DNA of 6,565 nucleotides from Streptosporangiaceae bacterium (GTDB lineage Bacteria; Actinomycetota; Actinomycetes; Streptosporangiales; Streptosporangiaceae): positions 1-6,565 of the forward strand of contig JASIBJ010000272.1 in assembly GCA_030045215.1 (NCBI GenBank), read 5' to 3'. The notes beneath the pieces are model-generated. The model made no database searches. It saw only the letters and a list, made by a program, of their open reading frames with translations, and was not told the origin of the DNA. Positions 6,269 through 6,565 of this stretch are shown piece after piece. How positions within the stretch are numbered: the first letter of the stretch is position 1; each line of letters begins with the position of its first letter. The translations under genes were made by a program, and so were the position numbers.

Positions 6269-6297
6269 ATGAGAACAGGTTCTAGCGAGATCCTCAA
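6269..6297 (-). promoter_or_regulatory. Near-match KstR-type box with possible promoter
   Basis: GAGAACAGGTTCTA (6271-6284) has perfect five-base arms (AGAAC/GTTCT) and fits TNNAACNNGTTNNA except for the first base. On the minus strand it falls between TTGAGG (6292-6297, -35, 4 of 6) and TCTCAT (6269-6274, -10, 4 of 6) with a 17-base spacer. If used, the transcript would reach the DUF3068 gene after a leader of about 190 bases. The box is the firmer call. The promoter is speculative. Confidence 0.35.
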
Positions 6298-6430
6298 CGG
6301 TCGGCCACCGCGGCGCCCGGCCGCGTCGCAGCAGGCCGCGCCGTCGGACCGGCATAAGCCGGCACCCCGAGGAGCACCCGCGCAGAGGACGATCCGCTCA
6401 ACCTGCCGGGCCGGCCGCCGCGTCAAGACG

Positions 6431-6565
6431 CTAGCTCCCGCTCCCGTAGTTGAAAGACGACTGGTTCGTCGGGGCGACGGAACTACTGACTAGCGCGGTG
6501 GTCGCGAACGCGGCCCCAACGGCGAGGACCGCCCCGATCACCAGCGCGGCGATAAGAAGCGTCAG
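6431..6565 (-). CDS. DUF2613-like small membrane/secreted protein (5' end beyond window)
   Basis: The last 44 codons and a TAG stop (6431-6433) are present; the start is off the right edge. The visible part is one hydrophobic helix (LTLLIAALVIGAVLAVGAAF, the first 20 visible residues) followed by a short Ser/Thr/Asn-rich tail ending FNYGSGS. A Gly/Ala-rich helix, a polar tail and a YG-x-x-S-like C-terminus fit the DUF2613 family. That family comprises proteins of some 55 residues known from actinobacteria, for example Rv0236A of M. tuberculosis, encoded beside the arabinosyltransferase gene aftD (from memory). All third positions but a handful are G or C, as expected of real coding sequence. 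The helix could be a signal peptide or a membrane anchor. Function is unknown. Assignment to DUF2613 is by pattern only. Confidence 0.65.
   Translation of the reverse strand: MTLLIAALVIGAVLAVGAAFATTALVSSSVAPTNQSSFNYGSGS

Larger units (their letters stand above)
6070..6430. other. 361-base intergenic region upstream of the DUF3068 gene
   Basis: No gene is supported here. It holds the DUF3068 ribosome site (6077-6080), a promoter with an operator (6133-6162), a distant 6-bp inverted repeat GGCCGT/ACGGCC (6154-6159 and 6187-6192), a KstR-like box (6271-6284), and a short hairpin CCGGC-ATAA-GCCGG (6349-6362). That hairpin could be a weak terminator for the DUF2613-like gene. The heptamer CATATCG occurs at 6130-6136 and 6177-6183. 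A 108-codon minus-strand frame across 6100-6426 looks spurious. Confidence 0.6.

Noticed and set aside
6100..6426. Minus-strand 108-codon frame in the gap upstream of the DUF3068 gene
   Set aside because: It is Arg/Gly/Ala-rich, has no ribosome site or motif, and crosses the putative promoter and operator elements.

Overview
The window is GC-rich DNA with strong G/C preference at third codon positions. Its gene families point to Actinomycetota: a DUF3068 (PorA-family annotated) protein, a DUF2613-like small membrane protein, an LPG-synthase-TM flippase-like protein and a GT-C-like glycosyltransferase. I cannot name the genus. From memory, relatives of several of these genes lie within one broad region of mycobacterial genomes (fadD4, the DUF3068 gene Rv0227c, the DUF2613 gene Rv0236A beside aftD). 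A lineage sharing that envelope-gene neighbourhood is therefore plausible, though I could not check this.

All supported genes are on the minus strand, so the window reads right to left. At the right edge is the 3' end of a small DUF2613-like membrane protein (6431-6565). A 361-base gap follows, holding two promoter/operator candidates. Next is a bitopic DUF3068 protein with a large ectodomain and an acidic cytoplasmic tail (5095-6069), closed by two GC-rich hairpins (5035-5066, 4994-5026). An ANL-superfamily acyl-CoA synthetase (3333-4883) comes next, and a perfect match to the KstR-type operator consensus sits in its putative promoter. A 368-base gap follows with a TATAAA -10 element, operator-like repeats, a doubtful 35-codon ORF and a second promoter. 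It leads to a 648-residue polytopic GT-C-like glycosyltransferase with a C-terminal extracytoplasmic domain (1018-2964). Last, 85 bases downstream, is an LPG-synthase-TM/flippase-like protein that runs off the left edge (1-932).

Taken together this looks like a cell-envelope neighbourhood with a lipid-activation gene in it. The last two genes probably form one transcription unit for envelope glycan or glycolipid work. The acyl-CoA synthetase and the DUF3068 gene appear to be separate units under TetR-type control. The most notable signal is regulatory. A 14-base sequence (CGTACCGACCGGTA) is shared by two intergenic regions 2.9 kb apart, and a KstR-type box plus a second near-match lie in the promoter gaps. 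I saw no mobile element, CRISPR array, tRNA or rRNA, and no clear evidence of a wholly new system.
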